A stretch of DNA of 64,000 bases, taken from the NCBI GenBank assembly GCA_022606425.2, contig JAHDVF020001054.1:1-64000 (forward strand). Direction: 5' to 3'. The translations under genes were made by a program, and so were the position numbers. Shown in pieces: positions 31,701 through 42,069 of the stretch. The notes beneath the pieces were generated by a model, which made no database searches, had not been told where the DNA came from, and worked only from the letters and a program-made list of their open reading frames with translations. Within the stretch, counting starts at the first letter, position 1. Each line of letters begins with the position of its first letter. The stretch is from Lepidostoma basale (Eukaryota > Arthropoda > Insecta > Trichoptera > Lepidostomatidae).

Positions 31701-32820
31701 TTATATTTAATTTTAATTTATTTATCAGCAAATACAGTTTATTCAACTGAGAATAATTTATTTTTAAGCTCAGACCCTGCATCGCTATTTAACGCCTCTT
31801 TGAAAGCTTTTACTCAAAAACTACGTTGAAAATTAAAGTGTCTAAATATATATATAAAGAAAAAGACATTTAGAAACAAAATCCTGATAGACCAAGTGGA
31901 CGTAAATTAATAATTAACTTTTCCTGAAACATCCTTGCTGGAATAATCGAGATTAGAGGAGATACGGATCCCGAGGGATGAAGGTCCTTAGGTACTTTGT
32001 TTCTAATGACCTCTCGCGTTAAGGATAGCCCGGGGATCCTCCCTTACCCAATGTCCTTTACTGTTTTATTTGCCAACCCCCGTCAAGCTTCTGAAAAATA
32101 TGTTTCCGATAATATAGCCCATTTACGGAAATAATAAATCCATAGTTTTCAGATTTTTTTCATATCCATTCGGCAAGTCTTGTATGCAGATAGCTTTTCA
32201 ATAAAAATATAACTTTATTGCTTTTTTCGAACCCATTCTTTTTCATACAAGTATATGGTAATGTTGTTTGAACGAATTCACATCCAATGTTGATTTAAAA
32301 ATAATGTTTTTGTTCTATATACGCCATATCATAAAAACGAAATAACATAAAATTTGTTTTGAACATTGAACAAAGTATTTAATGAATTTTTCACCTTTAA
32401 TGATCCTTTCATTATTTTCCATTAGCACAATACATAGTATTGCTAACACACTAGGGAATCACCCCTCCGATTTACGCTTCCTGATTTTTTTTTTGCTTTT
32501 CGTATCTAATCAATTGTATTTCTGAGGGGATGAAAGAAGACGTCACGTGCCTGTCAAATGTAATATCCTCCCTTATTGTTTGAAGAAAAACAAACATGAC
32601 GCCAAATTCTTCTTATATTGTCATGTTTGTTTCATACACAACACAATTTTCCATTTCTTTTGTGGTAAAAACTTGAAGGATTCATATATTGTCAAGATTT
32701 ATTAACTTTCTCCAGTTAGGGGTAATCTTAAACGCGGATCATATATAAGATATGTTTATCAAATAAAAACATAAGTATCTAAATAACGAAAAACGCATTT
32801 TGCTTTAAAAACCTAAATAA
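31701..32820. other. No gene seen
   Basis: Mostly AT-rich; GC-richer island at 31,940-32,060 with CCCGAGGGATGAAGG and GCCCGGGGATCC, no recognisable frame. Confidence 0.5.
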
Positions 32821-32823
32821 CAA

Positions 32824-33025
32824 CGAGACGACCTTAGTGGCCGAGTAGTAAGTGTATTTACTGCCACATCGAAGGACCCGGGTTCGATTCCCGGCGATGG
32901 CAGTGTGACTATCACATCGTCTTAGGACTGGTGAAGAATTCACGTGACAATAAAATGGCGGTAGATTAGCTACATCATAAGTCACGAGAATCAATAGCAT
33001 AGGTATACCCTTTAAATCGATTTCC
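32824..33025 (+). mobile_element. tSINE1, copy 3
   Basis: GACGACCTTAGTGGCCGAGTAGTAAG (A box region) and GGTTCGATTCCCGGCGATGG (B box at 32,881-32,891), then the body ACGTGACAATAAAATGG and GTCACGAGAATCAATA. Diverged from the others in the tRNA part. Confidence 0.9.
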
Positions 33026-33060
33026 CTCGCGCTGTAATAATGTAAAGACCGATTCAACAA

Positions 33061-33145
33061 AATAATAATAATAATAATTAAAATAATAATAATAATTATA
33101 ATAATAATAATAATAATAATATTTATTGTATAATAATAATAAAAA
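33061..33145. repeat. (AAT)n microsatellite
   Basis: AATAATAAT tract with interruptions, immediately before a SINE-W copy. Confidence 0.95.
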
Positions 33146-33147
33146 CA

Positions 33148-33545
33148 AACAAAATAACCATCACGCCGTCTCCCCGAAGGGTAGGCAGAAATAATGGACT
33201 GCCACACTTTAACCGATGCGGCACTCCATCCTTCTCTTTTCACCCCCGCGGGAGGCGCGGTGGGATAGGTTGCGAACCTCATCGCTACCAATAGGCATCT
33301 CCCCCGCACACTTCGATCGTCCAACGTCCACAAAATAAATCTAAAACAAAGAATATAAAATACAATGATATAAAATAAAATAACAAAATGAAAATAATAA
33401 AACACATTGTATTATTTTAGATGGTGTACATGTTGTCAGCTGGATGATCCGGACTTTTGTGTTTATTTAATTTATATTCCACGTATCCACCGTCCTTTAA
33501 AAAAGCTGTACCTAATTTGGCACTTAGAACAATCCAACACTAGCA
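33148..33545 (-). mobile_element. SINE-W copy, frame open through the junction
   Basis: Minus-strand SINE-W. Here the frame (part of 32,779-33,405) runs from the AT-rich body through REGWSAASVKV directly into WQSIISAYP, the LINE-W C-terminal peptide, without the TGA seen in other copies. Contains the complement of TTTGTTTTAGATTTATTTTG. Confidence 0.9.
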
Positions 33546-33564
33546 AGAACGTTAAAATGTTATG

Positions 33565-33755
33565 TAATAATAATAATAATAATAATAATAACAATAATAA
33601 TAATCATAATAATATTAATAATAATAATGATAATAATAATAAAAATAATATTAATAATAATAAATAATAATAATAATAATAATGATAATAAAAATAGAAA
33701 TAATAATAATAATAATAATAATAATTATAATTATAATGATAATAACAATATTCAT
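33565..33755. repeat. (AAT)n microsatellite
   Basis: Long (AAT)n tract with AAC, ATT and GAT interruptions. The poly-Asn frames here are artefacts. Confidence 0.97.
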
Positions 33756-33854
33756 CTTATTATATCTGTATCTCAATTGAACGTAGCAACGATTAAGGGT
33801 GCAGGACATAGGAGTCATGTATTAAATATCATGTAAGAACATCAAATGGAGTGA

Positions 33855-34105
33855 ATAAGAATGGTTAAAATGTTGTACTCGTACACACGCAGTGTGAGTG
33901 GAAAGAGATGTCGTGGAAGACCATGGAAAATTGGCATGACTAAGTTAATAAAATACTAAAATGTTCGAAGTCCGAAAATTCGACAAGGGTACATGTTACG
34001 ATTAATGAATTTAGTGAAAGCTCGAGAGATATAAAAGAGCAGGCGGTTCATTTTCTCTAGGTACCCTTCGGGGAAACGGCGTGATCGTTAGTTAGTAAGT
34101 TAGTC
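33855..34105 (+). pseudogene. LINE-W 3' end, (TTAG)n tail
   Basis: Diverged C-terminus (VKMLYSYTRSVSGKRCRGRPWKI) through to TACCCTTCGGGGAAACGGCGTGATCG and (TTAG)n-like TTAGTTAGTAAGTTAG. A family A element is inserted immediately after. Confidence 0.85.
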
Positions 34106-34186
34106 AAGTGATCTTATTTAATATACTTAGGAAATTGAAAATAACTTTGTTTAATCCACAAAATATTTAAATAAATATTTAAAAAA

Positions 34187-34225
34187 ACACGACATGTTTC
34201 GGAGGATACCTCCATCTTCAGGTGT
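34187..34225 (-). ncRNA. Intact hammerhead motif, family A, left arm
   Basis: CTGAAGA (complement 34,215-34,221), stem II GGAGG-TAT-CCTCC, GAAACATGTC, stem I ACAC/GTGT. All core positions and four stem I pairs present. Confidence 0.83.
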
Positions 34226-34756
34226 AAACATATACTAATAACTAAACAAAAAATACTAATCGCATTTAAAATTCGATACTATAATTTAAATATAAAATTA
34301 ACCTGGGCTGTTTGTTAAAACCATTTTAATTTTAAAATTTAAATCGTTGTATCGAATTGTATGTGTGGTTTAATATTAGTCTTTCATTGTTTAGGATAAT
34401 CAAAGGATTTTACTGATGGAAGTTCATTTTAAATAATAATTAAATAAAACGATGTTTTTTAACTACTTCCACTTTTGTCTTTATTTAGACAGCTTATTCT
34501 AGACCCTAGCATCTATATGGATGGGGAAAACCGAATAAGGCGATGCCAACCTTACGGACCAAGAACTATAACATATAATATTTAAATTCAGTAATAATAA
34601 AAACAAAATTACCATTTTTTCAAACATTATATATGAATATGTAAGCGATAATAAAATTTAAAATCCATTGCATTAAATACGAACCTCCAAGAATACTTGT
34701 AATACCAATATTTAAATTCAGAAATTTTTATTTAAATATTTGAAGATTATTTTTGT

Positions 34757-34954
34757 ATAGAACCGGGTGGTGGTCTAGGGGATAGAACGCTTGGCTCCTG
34801 ATCTAGGGGACTTGGGTTCGAGCCTGGACACGACCAGATTCCTTCTTCATAATAATGAGCTATTTTCTGCTCACATTGAAGATTGTAAAATTAATTCTAA
34901 TATCATTGATTTAAAATCTTTGATGTTAGTCTTTTTAAAAAAAAAAAAAAAAGA
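34757..34954 (+). mobile_element. tRNA-derived SINE, second family (tSINE2)
   Basis: Head GGTGGTGGTCTAGGGGATAG (A box), GGTTCGAGCC (B box, 34,815-34,824), ~110-bp body (GAGCTATTTTCTGCTCACATTG) and a poly(A) tail at 34,939-34,953. Target duplication AGAACC on both sides. The uninterrupted sequence is seen in the family D copy at 11.1 kb. Confidence 0.93.
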
Positions 34955-35014
34955 ACCATGTTTACCACCCCTGATCTGTATGTATTTTAAGGACTAAGTT
35001 TACAATAGTGTCAC

Positions 35015-35056
35015 CAGTCTGTCGATGCCAGCGAGCCTGGCAAAACCGGTCGCTGT
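35015..35056 (+). ncRNA. Hammerhead-like motif, family D
   Basis: CTGTCGA 35,019-35,025, stem II CCAG...CTGG, CAAAACCGGTC. Carries the family D U6 change and also lost the G of GAAAC. Probably inactive. Confidence 0.55.
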
Positions 35057-35140
35057 CTAAATAAAGCAAAAGTACGAATAGTTAAAAAAACATCGTTTTA
35101 TTTAATTATTATTTCATTGTTTAGTTTTTGTTATATTTTT

Positions 35141-35179
35141 ACACCTGAAATTGGCGGTATCCTCCGAAACATGTCGGGT
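35141..35179 (+). ncRNA. Degenerate hammerhead, family A, right arm
   Basis: CTGAAAT for CTGAAGA, stem II GGCGG/CCTCC with one mismatch, GAAACATGTCGGG. Inactive by consensus; its left partner at 34,187 is intact. Confidence 0.6.
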
Positions 35180-35294
35180 TTTAATATTGTTTTAATGTAT
35201 TGTGGATTAAACAAAGTTATTTCCAATTTACTAAGTATATAACTATGGAATTCCAGTATTATTGCCTTTGCGGTTAATAAGTTATCTTATTTAA

Positions 35295-35744
35295 ATTGGA
35301 CCTGAATTATTTTTTTACAACATTTCAAATTCTAATTATAGTAAAAGCCTATCTATGTTTTTGAACTTAAAAATAGTATGTATTTTTATAACACGGTAAT
35401 TTCGTTAAAAAATCGGCCATTTATTCAAAGTCATAAATGGTTTTTAAGTGAAACGGAAATAACCCTGAACTAAAATAAATATTATTTTTTCTGAAGGGAT
35501 GAAGCTTTTCTTTCTTATTTTCAACCGACCCTTCAAACGCCTGTCAACACCCCACTAAGATAAACACTTCCTCGTCTATTTTTTTTATATTCAGTTCAGA
35601 ACAATAACAAAGGGTTCATTAATCTATGATAACATATTTTAAGCAAAAAAAATCATTGCGAAATCCAAGCGCTTAAGAATACATACTTTCATAAAAAAAA
35701 CTTTAATTATATGTGATTATTTTTGCTACTTCATATCATCATAT
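35295..35744. other. No gene seen
   Basis: AT-rich, no recognised frame or repeat. Confidence 0.5.
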
Positions 35745-36450
35745 ACCTAACCAACTAACTAATCATCACGCCGTCTCACCGAATGGATAGACAGAAAGAA
35801 TAGATTGCCATACTTTTCTTTTCTAACATACTTCTCTTGATTACTCAACAATCATACATAGTGTAATGCGCGCACGCCGATTTCTGCAACTCCTCACGTG
35901 GCTGACTTTCAATATTTGATTTATTTGATCGTGCCACATTTTCCTCGGTCTTCCTCATTATCAAGTTCCATTTACATCGTTGACATATACTTTTCGGCCG
36001 TATTGGAGGGTGTTCGGCTTTTTGTCCCTGATAGAAATCTCCGACAGCGACATCATATATTGTTTTACCTACCGGCCGTCAGAACCAACTGCCTCTGGTG
36101 ACACCAGTGGGAAGAGCAATTAATCTGCTGAACGCGGTCTCCTCGGAGATCGACGTCTTTCATATTAGTGAAAGTACGTTCAGAAGGCAAACACTCGTAA
36201 TTCTGGAGGGTATCCTGTCTTCCTAATGTTGAACTATCTCTCATGCGTTTCTGGTAGTATACTATACACAATATATTATTTTACCTGTTCTCAATAGATG
36301 CCTTAAGCAATAATTTTGTAATGTCTGTTGATGAAATAAACTAATTTGATTTGATTTGATTTTGTTTTACCATTCTTTCATCACTAATTCATTTCATCTT
36401 CATATTATTTTAAATGTTTTGTTCATAACACTTTCATTCACATCAGTCCG
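35745..36450 (-). mobile_element. LINE-W fragment interrupted by LINE-J
   Basis: Minus-strand LINE-W 3' end (ACCAACTAACTAATCATCACGCCGTCTC) through the WHDQ and GRPRKTW complements to about 35,987, then LINE-J (35,988-36,360), then LINE-W again (TTTTACCATTCTTTCATC...TTTTGTTCATAAC). Confidence 0.85.
35988..36360 (+). pseudogene. LINE-J C-terminus and 3' end, copy 2
   Basis: Reads SAVLEGVRLFVPDRNLRQR, NCLWxHQWEEQ in shifted frames corresponding to TPVGRAINLLNAVSSEIDVFHISESTFRRQ of other copies, then a short 3' UTR with AATAAA and GATTTGATTTGATT tail. Nested in LINE-W. Confidence 0.9.
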
Positions 36451-36984
36451 AAAATGTAATACAATTTTAATAAAACATATAATTTTTTACATTAAATTGT
36501 CGTATACATGCTTTATACAATGATATCATGTTTCAACGTGGTGATCCTTTAAGTTGAAAAGTATTTGGAAATTCAGAAAGCACAGAAAAAACTACAACCT
36601 TTGAGGCTGTAGGAATGGGCGAAAGCGACATACCGAATACCAATATGTCTATTGAAAACTTTTTCAGATTTTCCCGATTTCTACCTGGCCAAAGTTTTCC
36701 AGATTTAGGAACGAGTGCGGACTTTCGTGTATCCTCGGGTCGGTTCGGCCCCAGATTGGGGGTCACGATAACCCGACATCGGGCAAAGTTATGCCAAAAG
36801 TTTTATCATAAGATATACGGAACTAGCAAAAACGGCGCAACTGCGGTCTTGATTCCGAAAACCAATGAAAAATGTTGATTTTGCGAAAGGGTTGTTTGTT
36901 ACCACCTTTGATTCGAATGCGTTGTTAAAATTTAAATTTTAAATGTCGGGTACGTGGACTTTCATTATTCTGCTAAACATATCC
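36451..36984. other. Unrecognised, less AT-rich block
   Basis: 36,530-36,890 is less AT-rich and has overlapping frames on both strands (36,615-36,878 plus; 36,533-36,766 minus). No domain I recognise; could be a decayed single-copy or repeat sequence. Confidence 0.35.
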
Positions 36985-37760
36985 GTCACGCAGAACCAAC
37001 CTGCCTTTGGTGATGCCAGTAGGAAGAGCAATTCGGATGTTGAATCTAATTGTCTCGGATTTGGACATTTTCAGTGTCAGTGAGGCAGTAGGCAGAAATT
37101 ATCAATGAAAGCGAAAACGGCCGTTCACAATGGAGTTCTGGTCCCAATTCTAATGTATGGAAGCGAAGCATGGAACTGGCAGAAGAAGGATGAGAGCAGA
37201 ATAAATGCGGTAGAGATGAGGTCCCTAAGACGTATGTGTCGTAGAACGATATACGACAGAATCTCAAATGCTGATATAAAAAAGGAATGTAGAGCGGAAG
37301 AAGGTATTATGAACAAAATTATGAAAGGATCGCTGCGTTGGTTCGGACATATGTTACACATGGATGGAGAAAGAATGGTTAAGAAAGTATACGGTAATGA
37401 TGTAAATGGTGTACGAAGTCGAGGCAGACCGAGGAAAACATGGCATGACCAAATTAATCAAATTTTACTGGTTGGTCATGTTTGAAGTCGGTGGAATCGA
37501 CGTGCGTGTATGACTCGTTGTATGAATGTGGAGGAAGCTAGAGAGGTTTGCCAGGATAGAGTAGTGTGGTGGTCCATTCTCTTTGTCAACACCTGCGGGG
37601 AAACGGCTTGATGGTTTGTTTGTTTGTGAGGCAGTATTCATAAAAAAAATATTACAAATTCTGGAAAGAGTACTGCTTTTCTGGCGTCGACATATTTGGG
37701 TTCCTTCTGATATGTATGATTTTTTGGTTTCATGTTGTTTAATTTTATCTTTGTAACACC
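36985..37760 (+). mobile_element. LINE-J relative, interrupted by LINE-W
   Basis: RTNLPLVMPVGRAIRMLNLIVSDLDIFSVSEAV at 36,990-37,080 continues after the LINE-W insertion with FIKKILQILERVLLF (37,637 on). A diverged subfamily of LINE-J. Confidence 0.85.
37091..37625 (+). mobile_element. LINE-W with 11-bp target duplication, (TTTG)n tail
   Basis: Bounded by perfect GTGAGGCAGTA at 37,080-37,090 and 37,626-37,636. Frame 37,105-37,485 reads AVHNGVLVPILMYGSEAWNWQKKDESRINAV, RWFGHMLHMDGERMVKKVYG, VRSRGRPRKTWHDQINQILLVGHV, then a stop; the remaining C-terminus is readable (NRRACMTRCMNVEEAREVCQDRV). 3' end: CCTGCGGGGAAACGGCTTGATGG then TTTGTTTG. It lacks its 5' part. Confidence 0.96.
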
Positions 37761-37914
37761 GTTTTGTATCCAAATGAGTCGCCTAAATGTTTTTCGTTTG
37801 TTATGTCTCATTTTTTTATCACGTATAAATAAATAAATACATAATAAATAAAAGATAAAAAAAATATCAGATTAATTTAAATAAAATAATAATGAGTTAA
37901 GATATGTTTTTTTT

Positions 37915-38000
37915 AAGCCCAGTCTGTCGATGCCAACCAGTCTGATGAAATCAACTGCTTTCGGAATAAAGACAAAAGTAGAAGTTATTATTTAGGTACA
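37915..38000 (+). mobile_element. Family D arm, degenerate
   Basis: CAGTCTGTCGATGCCAACCAGTCTGATGAAATC...GGAATAAAGACAAAAGTAG, then TTATTTAGGTACACATTTTATTTAATTATTATTTTGAATAAAC. Right arm only, ribozyme decayed. Confidence 0.7.
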
Positions 38001-38114
38001 CATTTTATTTAATTATTATTTTGAATAAACTACCATCAAGTGATTTCAGTAAATCGATTATCACAATATACTTTTTATTAAAGTAATGAACAAAAAATAT
38101 ATTTATTAAATTAT

Positions 38115-38862
38115 GATTATGATATGCCCATCAGCTGTGTGCTATATGTAGACGACGCTGTTTTAATCAGTGACAGCAAGGACGAACTACAAGTCCTTGT
38201 GTCGAGAATGTACGATGTATGTAATAAGTATGACCTTGTGATGAACGAGTCAAAGTCTAGAGTACTGGTATTTGAAATGAATGAATGGAGAAAGCTATCG
38301 GAAGAATGATTGGAGCTGGAAACAAAATAAATGGTGCATTCAAAGTCATTACCGCAAATAGAAATATGTCGACTGAAGCAAATATGGCAGTGCACAGTGG
38401 AGTTCTAGTCCCGACCCTTATGTATGGAAGTGAAGCATGGAAATGGCAAAAGAAGGATGAAAGTAGAATAAATGCAGTGGAAATGAGATCTCTAAGTCGA
38501 ATGTGTGGTAAATCTGTATATGATAGAGTGTCGAATGCAAGTGAATGCGATGCGAATGAAAGTGTTATGAACAAAATAATAAAGGGTCTTTAAAATGGTT
38601 TGGAAAGAATGGAAAGAATGAGTGAAGAGAGAAGGGTAAAGAAGGTATAAATAAATGGAACTTGAAATAGAGGAAGGCCGAGGAAAATTTGGCACAATCA
38701 AATATTGAATGTCGGAGAAATCGACGTGCGTGCATGACAAGATGTATGAATGTAGAGGAATTGAGGGAAGTATGTCAGGACAGAACAGTGTGGCGGTCTG
38801 TACTTTCTGCCTACTCCCCCGGAGAGACGGCGTGATGGTTAGTTTGTTAGTTTATTATTTTC
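38115..38862 (+). mobile_element. LINE-W copy, internally deleted, (TTAG)n tail
   Basis: Begins in the RT palm (CVLYVDDAVLISDSKDELQVLVSRMYDVCNKYDLVMNESKSRV, frame 38,124-38,309), continues in other frames (AVHSGVLVPTLMYGSEAWKWQKKDESRINAVEM 38,285-38,593) and ends SAYSPGETA with GGCGTGATGGTTAGTTTG. Frameshifts and deletions throughout. YVDD replaces YADD. Confidence 0.92.
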
Positions 38863-38867
38863 AAATC

Positions 38868-40455
38868 AAATCAAATCAGTTTATTAACTCAATAGACATT
38901 ACAAACAGGAAAATATTTAAGGCATCTATTAAGTACAGGTAAAATATTATTATAATACAACAAAGTACCAGGAACGCATTAGAGATGGTTCGACATTAGG
39001 AAGACAAGATACTTTCTAAAGTCAATAGTATTTGCCCCCTGAACGTACTTTCACTAACATGAAAGACGTCGATCTCCGAGGAGACCGCGTTCAGCAGACT
39101 AATTGCTCTTCCCACCGGTGTCACCAGAGGCAGATTGGTTCTGGCGGCCGGTAGGTAAAACAATCTGTGCTGTCGCTGTCGTAGATATCTATCGGGGACA
39201 AAAAGACCAACATCCTCCAGTACGGCCGAGTTCTCAAAGTATCCCCTAATTAATCTGAAGACATGGGTTATTAGATGTCCATCTCTTCGAAGCTGTAAAG
39301 AATTGGCTCCGAGCATTCCCAGAATAAATGCCGTGGGATAGAGCCACGGATAACTACCATACTCCCTCATGTAGAGATACCTCAGAAATTTTTTCTGAAC
39401 CCTCTCCAGCATAACGGAATATCTCGCCTCGTGAGGACTCCATATCACAGAACCACTCTCGAGCCTGCTCCGAACCAATGCGTTGTATAGGACTCTGAGC
39501 ACATTGGGATCCCTGAAAACTCTTCCGGTCCGGACAATGAACCCCAACATCCTCAGTGCAATGCCACAAATCCTCTCGATATGTGCACGAAAAGTCAGCC
39601 TACTCTCATAGATGATTCCGAGATCCTTCATCGTAGATACATGTGCCAGTTGCTGGTTGTTCATTGTGTATCTATGATATACAGTTCTCAATGCTCTAGT
39701 AAATGATAGCATAACGCATTTAGAGACATTGAATTGCATTTGATTACTGTGACTCCAGTTAACAATATTATTGATGTCCGACTGGAGGCGAAGACAGTCT
39801 CCAGGATTTTTAATTTCCAGGAATAATTTCAGATCATCGGCAAATAAAAGAAATCGCGAGAAGTTTATCACCTTCGCAATATCATTTATGAAGATGGTGA
39901 AGAGGAGTGGCCCTAAGTTTGAACCTTGTAGCACCCCTGAATATACAAGAAAAGGTTCCAATTGAAAAATTCCGTATGAGACGAATTGTTTTCTCCCCTT
40001 GAGGTAACTAATAAAAAACATCATCAACTGAGAGGAGAATCCAATTTGAGATAGCTTTTCTATCAGAATGTCATGGTTCACAGTATCAAAGGCCTTTGAG
40101 AAATCATTATAAGAACAGTCAACTTGGTGTCCTTTATCCAAGACCTTTGATATGTATTCTGTGAATACCATGAGATTAGTTTCAGTAGAACGCCCCTTCC
40201 TGAACCCATGTTGTTCTGTTATAATGTGGGGTTCTACTTTGGGAAATATAAATTTGTGTAAAATAAATTCAAATAGCTTGGCTGGAGCCGACAGTATCGC
40301 TACAGGTCTATAGTTTTCGACCGACTCTTTTGCGCCGCTCTTGAAAATAGGACTGATCCTGGAAAGTTTCCAGAGATCAGGAAAAGTATTTGTACTTAAC
40401 GATAGGCTAAATAGAAAATACAGTGGAGATAATAGGAGCTCAGAGCAGCCTTTTA
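38868..40455 (-). mobile_element. LINE-J copy 4, longest RT
   Basis: Minus-strand, 5'-truncated. The left edge is AAATCAAATCAAATCAG, complement of the (TTGAT)n tail, then a ~110-bp 3' UTR and the RT frame. It sits right after the tail of the previous LINE-W. The right edge shows a local duplication of AGCTCAGAGCAGCCTTTTAA at 40,438-40,488. Confidence 0.95.
38996..40455 (-). CDS. LINE-J reverse transcriptase, partial (5' end missing)
   Basis: Uninterrupted ~485-codon reading frame. The first ATG is at 40,171, but the homologous frame is open upstream to ~40,455 (GCSELL, FPDLWKLSRISPIFKSG, ENYRPVAILSAPAKLFE, EQHGFRKGRST), so 40,171 is not the real start. RT motifs follow: YNDFSKAFDTVNHDIL, SGVLQGSNLGPLLFTIFINDI, LFADDLKLFLEI (catalytic FADD), MKDLGIIYESRLTF. 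The C-terminal region (ALVRSRLESGSVIWSP...LPLVTPVGRAISLLNAVSSEIDVFH) ends at a stop at 38,996. No RNase H or endonuclease is included. Jockey/CR1 group by motif order; clade not assigned. It would copy its own RNA by target-primed reverse transcription. Confidence 0.95.
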
Positions 40456-40459
40456 AGAG

Positions 40460-41090
40460 GCTCAGAGCTCAGAGCAGCCTTTTAAATAAACTTCCATCAA
40501 GTGATTTCAGTAAAAAAGATTATCACAATATAATTATTATGATGAAGTAATGAACAAAAAATATATTTATTTAATTAGGATAAATGATTATTTTGTCAGT
40601 CACTGAATTATATAGAAGGACAAAAAACCTAATATATTTTGTTTAACAATAGAGTGCTCTTACCGTTACATTTGACAGTAATTGATATCAACACCATGTT
40701 TCCAATATAACACAGACATATTATTGACTTTTGTGACATAAGAAAACATTACTATTATTATGATATTAACTTAATAATGGCCACTTTATGTAAACTATAA
40801 ATAAGACCATTCGGGCTCATATGCTCCGGAGAATTCGGCATTTGCTTACCTTGAGAAAATGAAATGAATCTTCTTGGAAGGGAAAATCCTCCTCAGAATT
40901 CTTAGATATGTTTTATTAAGCATTATCAGATATGGAGAAAAATATTCAATACAGAGCTTTGCAATCTATACCAGGACGTTAGCGTAGTAAAGTTTGTTAA
41001 AAATTGAATTAAACACATTTTTAAAAAACTTTGTATATAACCTCATTATTTTGAGTAAGGAGCGCCAACATTCTCTATATTGAATATTCT
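40460..41090. other. Family D-type extension remnant, otherwise no gene
   Basis: 40,490-40,580 (AAACTTCCATCAAGTGATTTCAG, TGAACAAAAAATATATTTATTTA) matches 38,025-38,110; the rest is AT-rich without features. Confidence 0.5.
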
Positions 41091-41094
41091 GAAT

Positions 41095-41140
41095 ATTCTG
41101 TATTTCCCTCTGTCACGAGCTTCATCAGGGCTATAGACAA
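41095..41140 (-). ncRNA. Candidate hammerhead, unrelated family
   Basis: Minus strand CCTGATGAAGCTCGTGACAG then AGGGAAATAC. CTGATGA and GAAA flank a CTC...GAG hairpin, and TAC could be the triplet. Only one copy and weak stems; low confidence. Confidence 0.3.
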
Positions 41141-41454
41141 ACTAAACATTAAATACATAGTTGCAAGTTAATGAGGAGTTAAGGAGAGGTGGCCAAAATA
41201 GAAAGAGTAAGGAAAATATATGGATAAACATGATTAAATATTAATTGTAGTTAAGGAAAGGAAAGGGATAAGCCAAATGATACTTTACAAAGCCTTACAC
41301 AAAGTTTTTTTAAAGTGTTTAATTCTATTTTTAAATATATGAAACTACCAATTATTGGCTTCTTACCAATGTTTATGTTTATCAAAATTAAGAGATAATG
41401 CTAGCTAGGTTGTAAGAATCCAGTAATCAAATGAAATCAAATATTTTTTTAAGG

Positions 41455-41735
41455 ATTAATTGTATCTCAATAGAGACGAAGATGTAAATTATTTGGAAAC
41501 AGAATATAGTAGTCGAGGCGTTTACAGGACTTATGACCTGTCATTGGTTGGGTTAAGCGATCACTTTATGTTTAACAACATCCACCATTCCGCCCTTCTT
41601 ACGACACCACGTCTGACAAAATTTTGGAACTTGTATATATGTTAACATTTTTTCACTGTTGGTAGGACCATCTACCATAAACTAGTGCCATCTATAAATA
41701 TAATTTGTAAGCATTGTTTGTATTTGTATACAAAA
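41455..41735 (+). repeat. Dispersed repeat X, copy 2
   Basis: Homologous to 46,858-47,180 and 12,420-12,760 (minus). GTATCTCAATAGAGACGAAG, GGCGTTTACAGGACTTATGA, TTCCGCCCTTCTTACGACA, ending GTGCCATCTATA. Confidence 0.85.
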
Positions 41736-41744
41736 AAAAAATTA

Positions 41745-42065
41745 ATTAAAATCAAATCAGTTTATTAACTCAAAAGACATTACAAACAGGAAAATATTTA
41801 AGGCAACTATTGAGTACAGGTAAAATATTATAAGAATACAACATAGTTCCAGGAACGGATTAGAGATGGTTCGACGTAAGGAAGACAAAATGCTTTCTAA
41901 AGTCAAGAGTATTTGTCTCCAGAACATACCTTCACTAATATGAAAGACGTCGATCTCCGAGGAGACCGCGTTTAGCAGACTAATTGCTCTTCCTACCGGT
42001 GTCACCAGAGGCAGATTGGTTCTGGTGGCCGGTAGGTAAAAAAATCCTTACTGTCGCTGTCAGTA
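41745..42065 (-). pseudogene. LINE-J 3' end, copy 5
   Basis: Left edge AAAATCAAATCAG (tail); frame 41,757-42,005 reads TPVGRAISLLNAVSSEIDVFHISEGMF...LESILSS then runs through the former stop. Close to copies at 18.1 and 39.0 kb. Confidence 0.9.
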
Positions 42066-42069
42066 ATGT

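Larger units (their letters stand above)
34395..35111 (-). mobile_element. Family D element inside A, hosting tSINE2
   Basis: Perfect 13-bp target duplication TTTCATTGTTTAG at 34,382-34,394 and 35,112-35,124. A 36-base one-sided extension (34,395-34,430, contains GGATTTTACTGATGGAAG) precedes the left arm AAATAATAATTAAATAAAAC; the right arm ends CATCGTTTTATTTAATTA. Interior homologous to 11,056-11,225. Confidence 0.95.
34122..35283 (+). mobile_element. Complete family A element hosting D and tSINE2
   Basis: Perfect 11-bp target duplication ATCTTATTTAA at 34,111-34,121 and 35,284-35,294. Left arm TATACTTAGGAAATTG with a minus-strand ribozyme; right arm with a plus-strand ribozyme and extension ACTATGGAATTCCAG...TTAATAAGTT only on this side. 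The interior is AT-rich and non-coding. Without the nested D element it would be about 430 bp. Confidence 0.95.

Noticed and set aside
32824..32900. tRNA gene
   Set aside because: A and B boxes are there, but the same head recurs with a shared body at 24.0, 29.5 and 47.7 kb and the acceptor stem does not close; it is a SINE.
33407..33836. Poly-Asn/poly-Ile open frames
   Set aside because: Translated (AAT)n microsatellite.
34757..34830. tRNA gene
   Set aside because: Recurs at 48.1-48.3 kb with the same body and poly(A), and interrupts a family D element; SINE head.
36533..36878. Opposing open frames of 77 and 87 codons
   Set aside because: No domain, no repeat copy seen, mutually overlapping; not called as genes.
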